Source: an uncultured Acidimicrobiaceae bacterium (GTDB lineage Bacteria; Actinomycetota; Acidimicrobiia; Spongiisociales; UBA5794). From it: a DNA stretch of 64,000 nucleotides. The stretch spans positions 3,651 to 67,650 of the forward strand of contig CAMYMC010000005.1 of NCBI GenBank assembly GCA_947259365.1. The letters run 5' to 3'. Below are positions 17,760 through 25,575 of this stretch, in pieces (within the stretch, counting starts at the first letter, position 1; every line of letters begins with the position of its first letter). A program made the translations under genes and the position numbers. A model generated the notes under the pieces. The model was not told the origin of the DNA and ran no database searches. It saw only the letters and a program-made list of their open reading frames with translations.

Positions 17760-18971
17760 CTGGCGGGGCTGCTGGCCGGGATGCGTGTGGTGGAGGGCTC
17801 GGCGTTCGTCGCGGCTCCCCTCGGCGGGATGACCCTGGCTCAGCTCGGGGCGGACGTCATCCGGTTCGACCCGATCGGCGGCGGGCTCGACCACGGTCGC
17901 TGGCCGGTGACGACCGACGGCCACAGCCTCTACTGGGCGGGGCTCAACAAGGGCAAGCGCTCGATTGCCCTCGACATGCGCAGCGAGGAGGGTCGCGACC
18001 TCGCCATCGCCCTCATCACCGCACCCGGGGACGATGCCGGCATTTTCCTCACCAACTACCCGGAGGACGGCTGGACCACCTACGAGTCGCTGCGCGTCCG
18101 TCGCGACGACCTCATCGTGTGCCGCATCGTCGGCAACCCGGACGGCACGGCTGCGCTCGATTACACCGTGAACGCTGCGGTGGGGTATCCGCTCATCACC
18201 GGTCCCGAGGACCACCCCGGCGTGGTGAACTCGGTGCTTCCGACGTGGGATCTCATGGCCGGGCTCACCGCGTCAACCGGAATCCTCGCCGCCGACCGGC
18301 ACCGGTCTCGGACCGGCGAGGGCCGGAGCATCAGGATCCCCCTCGCCGACGTCGCCCTGGCGACGCTGGGTGCGCTCGGCCAGATCGGGGAGGTGCAGGT
18401 CAACGACGTCGACCGGCCTCGCTACGGCAACTACCTCTACGGGGCGTTCGGGCGCGACTTCGTGACCGCCGACGGCAGGCGTGTGATGGTGACCGCCATC
18501 ACCGCCGGGCAGTTCCGCCGTCTGGTGGGAGCGACCGGCATCGAGAGCGAGGTCGCAGCGCTCGAGCACCGACTCGGCGCCACGCTGCGCCGCGACGGGG
18601 ACCTCTTCGAGGCGCGTGAAGAGATCGCCGGGATCCTCGACCGCTGGTTCGATGCGACCACCTATGCCGAGGTCGCCCGCCGTTTCGACGAGCACAGGGT
18701 GCTGTGGGGCCCGTACCAGACGGTGCGGACCCTCCTCGAAGGCGATGTGCGCGCGAGCACCGCCAGCCGGCTCTTCGAGGAGGTGGACCAGCCCGGCATC
18801 GGGACGATGCTCACTCCGGGATCGCCGCTCGACGTCGGAGCGGACCGGGTGTCGCCCCACCCGGCACCGCGCCTCGGCGAGCACACCGAGGAGGTGCTCT
18901 CCGGGGTCCTCGGGCTCGCGTCTGCCGAGATCGGCCGGCTCATCGATCGCGGGGTGGCGGCCGGTGCCTGA
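17760..18971 (+). CDS. mct: Mesaconyl-CoA C1-C4 CoA transferase-like protein (2-methylfumaryl-CoA isomerase)
   Basis: A 403-aa family III CoA transferase that closely recalls Chloroflexus Mct. Mct moves CoA intramolecularly from C1 to C4 of mesaconyl-CoA in the second cycle of the 3-hydroxypropionate bi-cycle. Remembered shared stretches include RVVEGSAFVAAPLGGMTL, ADVIRFDPIGGGLD, WAGLNKGKRSIALDMR, NDVDRPRYGNYLYGAFGRDF and EEVDQPGIGTMLTPGSPLD. Start: Chloroflexus Mct has ~7 residues before GLRVVEGS, matching CTG 17760 (LAGLLAGMRVV), which lies 8 nt from GGGGAGG. ATG 17781 is the conservative alternative. It overlaps the meh-like gene by 8 bp. Confidence 0.82.
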   Translation: MAGLLAGMRVVEGSAFVAAPLGGMTLAQLGADVIRFDPIGGGLDHGRWPVTTDGHSLYWAGLNKGKRSIALDMRSEEGRDLAIALITAPGDDAGIFLTNYPEDGWTTYESLRVRRDDLIVCRIVGNPDGTAALDYTVNAAVGYPLITGPEDHPGVVNSVLPTWDLMAGLTASTGILAADRHRSRTGEGRSIRIPLADVALATLGALGQIGEVQVNDVDRPRYGNYLYGAFGRDFVTADGRRVMVTAITAGQFRRLVGATGIESEVAALEHRLGATLRRDGDLFEAREEIAGILDRWFDATTYAEVARRFDEHRVLWGPYQTVRTLLEGDVRASTASRLFEEVDQPGIGTMLTPGSPLDVGADRVSPHPAPRLGEHTEEVLSGVLGLASAEIGRLIDRGVAAGA

Positions 18972-19818
18972 CGACCTGCGGGACTGGATCGGGAACACCG
19001 AAGAGGTGGTGGACGCCGTCGCCGCCCGCCCAGTGGCCGCGCTCGAAGCAACGCTCGGCCGTGAACCCCGCGTGTTGGCGGCGGGTGATCAGATCCCTCC
19101 GCTGCGGCACTGGCTGTGTTTCTTCCCCGTCGTCGCCCCCTCCGGGCTCGGGACGGACGGCCACCCGCAGCGGGGCGGCTTCCTCCCTCCGGTCCCGCTG
19201 CCACGCAGGATGTTCGCCGGCGGCCGCATGGAGTTCCGCCGTCCGCTGCGCATCGGGGACCGGGCAACCCGGACCGGGACGGTCGTCGACGTCGCGGAGA
19301 AGCAGGGAAGATCGGGCCCGCTCGTCATCGTCACGGTGCGCTATGAGATCGCCACCGCCGATGGTCTCGCCATCGTGGAGGAGCAGGATCTCGTGTACCG
19401 GGATGCGGCGGGAGGCGGCGGGAGCACGGCACCCGCGGACGGTGCCGTTCCCGATGCGCCCTGGGCGAGCACCGTCGCCCCGGACGAGGTCATGCTGTTC
19501 CGCTTCTCGGCGCTCACCTTCAATGCGCACCGCATCCATTACGACCATCCCTACGCCACGGAGGTCGAGGGCTACCCCGGCCTCATCGTGCACGGTCCTC
19601 TCACCGCGGTCCTCCTTGCGGACCTGGCGGGCCGTCATGACGCCAGGCCGATGCGGCGGTTCGAGTTTCGCGGGCTGGCGCCGTTGTTCGCCGGGTCCAC
19701 CGTCGAGCTGCGGGGTGCTCCGACCGGTGCGGGCGGTGCGGAGCTGTCGGCGTGGTCGGGCGGAGGGCGCCGCGCGATGAGGGCCGAGGCCGAGTTTGGG
19801 GAGCGTCCGGGCAGCTGA
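18964..19818 (+). CDS. meh: Mesaconyl-C4-CoA hydratase-like MaoC/HTD2 protein
   Basis: A 284-aa double hot-dog hydratase. The N-terminal half (DLRDWIGNTEEVVDAVAARP, HWLCFFPVV, GGFLPPVPLPRRMFAGGRM, EFRRPLRIGD) and the C-terminal half with the catalytic-type segment FSALTFNAHRIHYDHPYA then GYPGLIVHGPLTAVLLADL fit the FAS1/HTD2 type that includes Meh, which hydrates mesaconyl-C4-CoA to citramalyl-CoA. Start GTG 18964 overlaps the mct-like stop by 8 bp, so both are translated from one message, the same pairing as in Chloroflexus. A citramalyl-CoA lyase is not in the window. Fungal-type 3-hydroxyacyl-ACP dehydratase is the fallback name. Confidence 0.75.
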   Translation: MPDDLRDWIGNTEEVVDAVAARPVAALEATLGREPRVLAAGDQIPPLRHWLCFFPVVAPSGLGTDGHPQRGGFLPPVPLPRRMFAGGRMEFRRPLRIGDRATRTGTVVDVAEKQGRSGPLVIVTVRYEIATADGLAIVEEQDLVYRDAAGGGGSTAPADGAVPDAPWASTVAPDEVMLFRFSALTFNAHRIHYDHPYATEVEGYPGLIVHGPLTAVLLADLAGRHDARPMRRFEFRGLAPLFAGSTVELRGAPTGAGGAELSAWSGGGRRAMRAEAEFGERPGS

Positions 19819-19985
19819 GGACCGCTGTGGGGTGGCGCCGGCCCTGCGGCGGCGCCCGCCCGGCCGCTACGCTCGCGCTCAGCCGGGCGGCAGCTGCGGC
19901 GGCACCATCGCACGACGAACGGCCCGCCTCGGCCCGGCGGCCCGACACAGGCGCCCGATGACCGGCGAGCGGAGGAGCGGGGCCG

Positions 19986-20765
19986 ATGACGGATCAAGCC
20001 TTTCTCGTAGATGTCGACGTGCTGCGGACTGAGGTGCAGAAGCACTACGCGGAGGTCGCCGAAACTCCCGATGGCGAGTTCCACTTCCACACCGGGCGCC
20101 GCGCCGCCGAGCAGGTCGGATACGACCCGGCGTTGTTCGAGGGGCTGGCGGACGCGGCCGTCGAGGCGTTCGCCGGGGTCGCGAACCCATTTGCCTGGGG
20201 CGTTCCCCGCGCGGGGGAACGCGTCGTCGACATCGGCTCCGGCTCAGGGGTCGACTCGGTGATCGCGGCGCGGGCGGTGGGATCGGCCGGCAGTGTGGTC
20301 GGCGTGGACATGACGGCACCGATGCTGGAGCGCGCCCGCAACCTCGCCGCGTCGCTCGGCCTCGACAACGTCGAGTTCCGCGAAGGTCTCGCCGAGAAGC
20401 TTCCTGTTCCCGATGGCTGGGCCGACCTCGTCATTTCGAACGGTGTCCTCAACCTCGTCCCCGACAAGGTTGGCGCCTACCGCGAGGTCTTCCGCGTCCT
20501 GCGACCCGGAGGGCGCATCCAGATCGCCGATGTGTGCGTCGACCGCGACGTCCCGGAGTCGGCGAAACGCGACATCGATCTCTGGACCGGCTGAATCGCT
20601 GGTGCCCTGCCGTGCGCAGGGTGGACGGCGATCATCGAAGGCGTCGGCTTCGCGGGTCTCGAGTTCGGCTCACCGGTCGACACCTACGAGGGCGCCTCTG
20701 GGGAGAAGAACGCTCGCACGTTCGGTGTGCTCGGTCATGCGTTCACGGCGGCGAAACCGGTGTGA
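19986..20765 (+). CDS. SAM-dependent methyltransferase, candidate selenoprotein (Sec at residue 203)
   Basis: A class I methyltransferase of the ArsM-like group with motif I VDIGSGSGVD (81-90), acidic motif VVGVDMTAPMLERAR and post-motif LRPGGRIQIADVCVD. The frame reaches TGA at 20592-20594 and then runs 56 more codons to TGA 20763-20765. The continuation is family-like: LWTG-U-IAGALPCAGW, IIEGVGFAGLEFG, ending FTAAKP. Homologues, from memory, have Cys at this site (LW-x-G-C-x-x-GAL), equal to an As-binding Cys of ArsM. A hairpin right after the TGA fits a bacterial SECIS. The ribosome site GGAGCGG precedes ATG 19986. Read as an ordinary stop, the protein would be 202 aa and lack its C-terminal domain. 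Substrate unknown; the other ArsM cysteines are not evident. Confidence 0.75.
20592..20632 (+). promoter_or_regulatory. Candidate bacterial SECIS element with its UGA codon
   Basis: Directly after TGA 20592-20594, GCCCTGC (20604-20610) pairs with GCAGGGT (20616-20622) around loop CGTGC. ATCGC (20595-20599) pairs with GCGAT (20628-20632) as an outer helix. The loop begins 16 nt after the TGA and contains the G-U expected for SelB binding. The distance agrees with known bacterial SECIS spacing. Confidence 0.65.
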
Positions 20766-20888
20766 ACGCCGGCAGGGGGCCCGGGTCACCGCCCAACCCA
20801 TGCCGAATCGGCTGCCCGGCAACCTCGAGCGCGCCGCGCTAGGTTCGCGTCTGGGCGGTGTGGGTCCGCCCGAGAGGAGGACGGGAAC

Positions 20889-21377
20889 ATGAGCCGTGGT
20901 TCTGGCACGCGCATGAACAGGCGGAGGTTTCTGAGGAGAGGTGCAGCGGGGGCGGGTCTCACCGCCGCCGCACTCGCCTCACCCGGGATGGTCGGTGCGG
21001 CTGCGGCGCATCGCGGCGTTCTGCACCTGCGGGTCGTCGCCGACGTCGCAGCGCTCGACGTGATACCGAGCCCGACCTTTGCCGGTCAAGGGCCCTTCTA
21101 CGTCCCGGGGACGATCTACACCCCGGACATGAGTCAGCAGCTCGGGGTCTTCCACTGCTGGGGGTTCTTCTTCACCGCTCAGGGAGATGCGGTCGTCGCC
21201 CAGGAGTTCGACCTCGATGGCAGAGGCAAGATCCAGGTGCAGGGGGTCGAGGACGAGGGCCCGCGGGCGGTCACCGGCGGTACCGGGGAGTTCCGCAACG
21301 TGCGGGGCGAGATGACCGGCGCCGACCTGTCGGCCTTCCCCGACTTCACGGTGAGCTTCAAGCTCATCGGCGGCTGA
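20889..21377 (+). CDS. Secreted allene-oxide-cyclase-like barrel protein
   Basis: A 162-aa exported protein. The N-terminus holds a twin-arginine signal (NRRRFLRRGAAGAGLTAAAL), so it is probably folded before export by Tat. The mature domain has the dirigent/allene-oxide-cyclase-like pattern: VLHLRVVADVAALDVIPSP, GVFHCWGFFFTAQGD, VVAQEFDLDGRGKIQVQG and the family signature TGGTGEFRNVRGEMTG. The ATG at 20889 follows GAGGAGG; a second ATG at 20913 also precedes the Arg pair. Bacterial members have no known reaction. It lies behind a hairpin-free gap downstream of the candidate selenoprotein. Confidence 0.75.
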   Translation: MSRGSGTRMNRRRFLRRGAAGAGLTAAALASPGMVGAAAAHRGVLHLRVVADVAALDVIPSPTFAGQGPFYVPGTIYTPDMSQQLGVFHCWGFFFTAQGDAVVAQEFDLDGRGKIQVQGVEDEGPRAVTGGTGEFRNVRGEMTGADLSAFPDFTVSFKLIGG

Positions 21378-21396
21378 AGCCGGCTCCTGCGACGCA

Positions 21397-21427
21397 TCGA
21401 GGCCCCGGCTCACCGCCGGGGCCTCGA
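21397..21427. terminator. Bidirectional hairpin terminator
   Basis: A perfect 13-bp stem (TCGAGGCCCCGGC and its complement) with a 5-nt loop TCACC, between convergent genes ending at 21377 and 21449. Confidence 0.75.
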
Positions 21428-21448
21428 ACCGTTCGGATCGCCCGTCCG

Positions 21449-22711
21449 CTAGTCGACGAGCGCCGGCATCTCCGTCGCTTCGCGGAGCCCGGCGACGTAG
21501 AGCCAGATCCCGGTGAGCAGTGCGACGCCGAGGATCGGGGTGCCGATGCGCTTCAACACCGCGACGTCGATGAGGAGGCCGAGCACGAAGAATGCAAGCC
21601 CGACGTTGATCCCGGTGAGCACCCACCACCCCTGCCGACCGGGCAAGACGATGGCAGCGGCGATGAGCCCGAACGTCACCATCGCGATCGAGCCGACGAA
21701 GTTCATGTGGTCGAGGGCGAGGATGAGGCCGCGGGGGATGTCCTCGAAGTCGAGCCACGTCTCGGTGACGATGCCGATGATGAGCACGGCGAGGGCGACG
21801 AGGCCGCCGATGAGCCAGATCGTCGCCAGCCTTGCATAGAGCGTGTGGAGCGACTCCAGCCATCGTCTCGGGGCGAGCTCGCGCCGCATTCGCACGATGA
21901 AGATGACGATGCCGATGACCTCGAGCGGCACGTTGAGAGCGGCGATGTCGAAGTTGTCGGCGAGGATGCCGACGAGGACTGCGATCCCGGCGAGGAACAC
22001 GAGCACCACCTGGATCACCCCGGCCCGGTCCGAGCGCACCATCCGGGGCTCGTCGCTGATGAGCCACTCGATGAGGGCGAGGCCCCCGAGGACGAGATAG
22101 CCGATGATCATCGTGGCCGGATGGGACTCCCCGATTCTGGACCCGACCTCATCCGACACCCCGGGCAGCGACCCCTCGGAGACGAAGATGCCGAGGAGGA
22201 TCCCGAACACCGCGCCGAGGACGAGACTCACCAGGGCGAGGAACATCCCCAGCTGGGCAACCGTGATGCTGCGGCTGCGCATCCGGGCCACGACCCAACT
22301 GAACAGCCAGGCGACGGCGACGAACACGAGCGTGCCGGCGATCGGCCGCAAGATCCCCTGGGTGAACGCGAAGGCAACGATGTAGAGGCCGATGGCGACG
22401 GCCATGGCGATGCCGACCCGTCGCGCCTGCTCACCGACGGCGGCGTCGACCTCCTTCCCCCCGGTGAACATCCGGAACACACCGGCGACGATCGACAGAG
22501 TGATGAACCCGAGCGTCCCCGCATGGAGATGGGTGAGCAGGGTCTGTCTCCCTGCGTCCCCGACGACGTCGATCGCGCCGTCGCTCTCCTCGGAGAACGC
22601 GATGAGGTCGATCCCGTTGGCGATCCCGATGAGGATCGTGATGACGAAGATGCTCAGCGCCGTCGTATAGAGGACGCGTGACACACGCCAGATGGCAGCC
22701 CGGCCGTCCAT
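21449..22711 (-). CDS. Polytopic membrane protein, heme-copper-oxidase-subunit-I-like
   Basis: A 420-aa protein with about twelve membrane helices. Conserved-looking histidines lie inside helices: LLTHLHAGTLGFITLSIVAG (helix ~2), GESHPATMIIGYLVLGGLAL (middle) and LALDHMNFVGSIAMVTFGLI (late). This spacing recalls the heme-ligand helices of NorB/cbb3-type subunit I and NnrS-like proteins. It is followed 94 bp upstream by a cytochrome c gene on the same strand, which supports an electron-transfer role. No classic six-His heme-copper set could be confirmed, so this is a family suggestion only. A ribosome site AAGGAG precedes the ATG at 22711. Confidence 0.55.
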   Translation of the reverse strand: MDGRAAIWRVSRVLYTTALSIFVITILIGIANGIDLIAFSEESDGAIDVVGDAGRQTLLTHLHAGTLGFITLSIVAGVFRMFTGGKEVDAAVGEQARRVGIAMAVAIGLYIVAFAFTQGILRPIAGTLVFVAVAWLFSWVVARMRSRSITVAQLGMFLALVSLVLGAVFGILLGIFVSEGSLPGVSDEVGSRIGESHPATMIIGYLVLGGLALIEWLISDEPRMVRSDRAGVIQVVLVFLAGIAVLVGILADNFDIAALNVPLEVIGIVIFIVRMRRELAPRRWLESLHTLYARLATIWLIGGLVALAVLIIGIVTETWLDFEDIPRGLILALDHMNFVGSIAMVTFGLIAAAIVLPGRQGWWVLTGINVGLAFFVLGLLIDVAVLKRIGTPILGVALLTGIWLYVAGLREATEMPALVD

Positions 22712-22805
22712 GGGCTACTCCTTCCCGCGGCCCGCACGCCTGCGGGCACGACTCCCACGTACGAGCGAATCTACCGAGCGACGCGCCGTGATGCCCGGCC
22801 GGCGG

Positions 22806-23249
22806 TCAAAGGCCGCAATCGCGCTGCGCCGCCGCCTCCTCGACACCGCCGAACTCGGCCCGCTCGTACGCCACCACCGTGGCCAGCTCGGTGTCGCTGA
22901 GCTGGCCGCCGAAGCCGGGCATGCCACCGGAGATGCTCTTTGCCGTCGACCCGTACGTGTCGCCCCGCTGTTGGAGCCACCCCTCCGATCCGAGGCGCAC
23001 CCACTCGATCTGAGCCGAGCAGGAGGGGAACGTCTCGGTCACCGAAGCCAGCGACGGGCCGACTCCTCCCTGACCCCGGCCGCCGTGACACGTCGAGCAC
23101 GCATTCGCGGTGTACAGATCCCGGCCCTCCGCGGCGAACTCGCTCCGGGGCGATCCGCACCCGGCGGCGACGAGGGCCACGACGGCGACCACGGCGGCGA
23201 GGCGCGTGTCCAACCGTCCCCGGTGGTTCCGATCGATCGCATCGTCCAT
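22806..23249 (-). CDS. Lipid-anchored c-type cytochrome
   Basis: A 147-aa monoheme cytochrome c. A hydrophobic segment (LAAVVAVVALVAAGC) ends in a lipobox Cys. The heme motif CSTCH follows in TANACSTCHGGRGQGGVGP, and the axial Met is in GGMPGFGGQLSD, with the usual C-terminal helix LATVVAYERAEFG. It should sit outside the membrane and pass electrons to a membrane partner, probably the polytopic protein encoded 94 bp downstream. The ATG follows the cysteine-hydrolase gene by only 4 bp, so the three form a minus-strand operon. Confidence 0.85.
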   Translation of the reverse strand: MDDAIDRNHRGRLDTRLAAVVAVVALVAAGCGSPRSEFAAEGRDLYTANACSTCHGGRGQGGVGPSLASVTETFPSCSAQIEWVRLGSEGWLQQRGDTYGSTAKSISGGMPGFGGQLSDTELATVVAYERAEFGGVEEAAAQRDCGL

Positions 23250-23253
23250 GGCC

Positions 23254-23961
23254 TCACCCGCTGATGCGCTCGATCGCCTCGCCGGCGCTGAGGACCCAGG
23301 CGATGCTGCGGGACATGAGCTGGAGTGCCATCTCGTGGCTGTCGACGCCGCGCATGCTCGCTACGCAGTCGGAGACGACGACCGGCCAGAACCCCCGGTT
23401 CGCGGCGCTGAAGGTCGTCGAGTACACGCACGTGTCGGTGTTGACGCCGGTGATGAGCAGGTACTTCGCATCGAGGATCCGATCGAGCAGGAAACCCAGC
23501 TCGGTCTCCGCGAAGCCGTCCAGGCTCTTCTTCGTCGTGACGTGCAGATCCTGCGGCTCGACGAGGGACGCGGGGACTTCCGACTCGGCTGAGCCGAGGA
23601 GGCGGTCGGGCCGGGTGCTGACCGGCCGGTGGGGGAGTTGGGACTCGTTGATGCGGTTGCCGGCGATGAGATACGCGAGCCCGCCGTATTCGAAGCCGGA
23701 ATCGACCTCCTCGGGGCGGCGGACCGCGTAGACGTGGACGACGGGGATGTCGCGCTCGCGGCAGGCGGCGAGGAATTCAGCGGCGGAGGTCAGCACCCGC
23801 TCCGCCTCCGCCGGTTCGACGACCGAGTGGCCGACGGCTTCGTCGAGGTACTCCCGCTGCATGTCGACCGTCAACGCAACGGTCCGGGAGGGATCGATGG
23901 TGAGCACCGAGTTCATCCGCCGCATGAACTGGGAGCGGTCTGTGAGGTCGATGGTTGCCAC
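23254..23961 (-). CDS. Isochorismatase-like cysteine hydrolase
   Basis: A 235-aa member of the isochorismatase-like family, which includes nicotinamidase, N-carbamoylsarcosine amidase and biuret hydrolase. The catalytic triad is readable: Asp in VALTVDMQREYLD, Lys in LHVTTKKSLDGF and Cys in LITGVNTDTCVYSTTFSA, with the conserved cis-peptide GVNT. The GTG start at 23961 lies 5 nt from GGGAGG. It heads a short operon with the cytochrome and the polytopic membrane protein. Substrate unknown; the long insert around RRPEEVDSGFEYGGLAY resembles amidase-type members. Confidence 0.85.
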   Translation of the reverse strand: MATIDLTDRSQFMRRMNSVLTIDPSRTVALTVDMQREYLDEAVGHSVVEPAEAERVLTSAAEFLAACRERDIPVVHVYAVRRPEEVDSGFEYGGLAYLIAGNRINESQLPHRPVSTRPDRLLGSAESEVPASLVEPQDLHVTTKKSLDGFAETELGFLLDRILDAKYLLITGVNTDTCVYSTTFSAANRGFWPVVVSDCVASMRGVDSHEMALQLMSRSIAWVLSAGEAIERISG

Positions 23962-24030
23962 GGTTCCTCCCGCTTGCGAACGGTGTCACCGGGGCGGAGG
24001 GTACCCGGCGGCCGCCGGCGACGGCAGGCC

Positions 24031-24492
24031 TCAACCGATCGGCGGTGTCACGCCCAGCTGGCGGAGCATCCCGAGCTCGTCGCCGAAGTACCAGGCCTCC
24101 TTGATGAGGCCATCTTCGACCCTCCACAGCGCCGCCTCGACGACGTCGATGGGGCGCCCCGTCGGAGGGATCCCGTAGACGGTGCCGGCATGAGTGCCGA
24201 CGACGCGGAAGATGCCCCACACCTTGTCGTCTTTCGCGGTCAGCTCCAGCAGGATGTTGCGGCGGTCGGGGATCGACTCGTCGGTCATGCCTGCGGTCCC
24301 CTCCATCGCGAAGAGCTCGCCGATGTGGCTGAACCCGGCCCGGTGGCGAACGAAGTCGGGGGCGAGGAACGGAGCTCGCTCCGACACCCTTGCCGCCCGG
24401 TACCGGGTGACGAGATCGAGGTTTGCCGCCTCCTCGTCGGTGCACGTGCACGTGACGGGGCCGAACAGCGACACGTGGTCGTGATCGATCAT
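24031..24492 (-). CDS. SnoaL-like (NTF2 fold) protein
   Basis: A 153-aa cone-shaped NTF2-fold protein. Family-like parts are the N-terminal helices (NLDLVTRYRAA), the loop FVRHRAGFSHIGELF, and the strands KVWGIFRVVGTHAG, DVVEAALWRVEDGLIKEAWY and FGDELGMLRQLG. Such proteins are cyclases, isomerases or dehydratases, or simply bind small ligands. The Cys-rich N-terminus (TCTCTDEE) is unusual. It is followed on the same strand by the MBL hydrolase with 39 bp between, probably one transcript. Confidence 0.7.
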   Translation of the reverse strand: MIDHDHVSLFGPVTCTCTDEEAANLDLVTRYRAARVSERAPFLAPDFVRHRAGFSHIGELFAMEGTAGMTDESIPDRRNILLELTAKDDKVWGIFRVVGTHAGTVYGIPPTGRPIDVVEAALWRVEDGLIKEAWYFGDELGMLRQLGVTPPIG

Positions 24493-24531
24493 CGCCCTAT
24501 CCTCGCGGATCGGCGGGCACCGCAGGTGCGT

Positions 24532-25455
24532 TCAGGCGTGGGAGCGGATCGGGCCCCCGTTGTAGGCCACCATGTCGGCCACGACTCCCATCAGGTCGAC
24601 GGGGCCGCCGCGGGGCTGCCCCGACGCTTCGGCGTACGCCCGGTGGAGGTTGCCGACGAGCCTCTCGGTGTCGGTGAGGTGAGTGAAGCCGCCGAGGTCG
24701 GTGCTCCTGGCCGCCTCGAGCGGAGACATCCCGGCCTCGAGCCCCCGCCTGCCGGCTTCCTCGACGAAGCGGAGGTAGGAGCGGACCTCCTCGATCGCGG
24801 AGACGTCCGTCACCATGCCGTGCCCGGGGACGACGACCTCCGGCTCGAGCGCCTCGAGCAGGTCGCACGTCTCCAGCCACCCGGCGATTGAGCCCTCGAC
24901 GGCGAACGGCGTCCCGCCGTCGAAGACGAGATCACCGGAGAACAGGACCCGCCCGGCAGGGAGCCACACCACGACGTCGTTCGTCGTGTGGGCGGGCGTA
25001 CCGAAGTGGATGAGCTGCATCTCGGTGTCGCCGGCCCATACCGTGAGCCGGTCATCGAAGGTGATCATCGGCGGGCGAATCACGATGTCTCCCCACTCGG
25101 GCCCCTCGACGAGGCCTGTCGTCATCGTCCCCGTCGCCAGCACCGCTTCGCGGGTGTGGTGATGGCCGATGACCGCGGTCTCAGGTGGCACGACGAAGTT
25201 CCCGAACGTGTGATCGCCGTGGTGATGGGTGTTGATGAGCGCCCGTAGCGGGAGCCCGGTTGCGGTCTCCACGGCTCCGAGCAAGGTCCTCGCTCGGTCC
25301 TCGGTCGCGCACTGGTCGACGAGGACGGCGGCGGTTGACCCCTTGACGAACCCGGCGTTGTTGAGGAACCAGCTCCCGTCGGGCTGGATGTAGGCGAAGA
25401 CCCCGGCGGCGACCTCGAGGAGATAGGGATCATCGACCTTGCCCATACTGCTCAT
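24532..25455 (-). CDS. Metallo-beta-lactamase fold hydrolase
   Basis: A 307-aa MBL-fold enzyme. The metal motif HxHxDH appears as THHHGDHTFGN. Further ligands lie in GTPAHTTNDVVVWLPAGRVLFSGDLVFDG (His/Asp; quoted as two joined strands of the family) and in PGHGMVTDV. The ATG at 25455 has AGGAGG 6 nt upstream; MGKV at 25446 is an alternative. The C-terminal ~100 residues are helical. Members of this type hydrolyse lactones, thioesters or phosphonates. The SnoaL-like gene lies just downstream on the same strand. Confidence 0.88.
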   Translation of the reverse strand: MSSMGKVDDPYLLEVAAGVFAYIQPDGSWFLNNAGFVKGSTAAVLVDQCATEDRARTLLGAVETATGLPLRALINTHHHGDHTFGNFVVPPETAVIGHHHTREAVLATGTMTTGLVEGPEWGDIVIRPPMITFDDRLTVWAGDTEMQLIHFGTPAHTTNDVVVWLPAGRVLFSGDLVFDGGTPFAVEGSIAGWLETCDLLEALEPEVVVPGHGMVTDVSAIEEVRSYLRFVEEAGRRGLEAGMSPLEAARSTDLGGFTHLTDTERLVGNLHRAYAEASGQPRGGPVDLMGVVADMVAYNGGPIRSHA

Positions 25456-25563
25456 AGCGCTCCTCCTGCCGCGACGCGGGACCGGCATTCGACGCTACCC
25501 GAACGCGCCACCCGCCGTCGATGGTGGGGCACCCAATACGTCATCCCGTCGACGGGGGCGGGC

Positions 25564-25575
25564 TAGAAAGGTGCC
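25564..25575 (+). promoter_or_regulatory. Putative leaderless promoter (-10 box) of the patatin gene
   Basis: TAGAAA at 25564-25569 lies 6 nt (GGTGCC) before the ATG at 25576. No ribosome site is present. Confidence 0.45.

Noticed and set aside
20592-20594. TGA as an ordinary stop of a 202-aa methyltransferase
   Set aside because: The downstream frame is family-like for 56 codons and a SECIS-like hairpin follows; still the main alternative if Sec genes are absent.
20858-22681. 607-codon plus-strand open frame
   Set aside because: Acidic/His-rich shadow of the polytopic membrane protein on the other strand.
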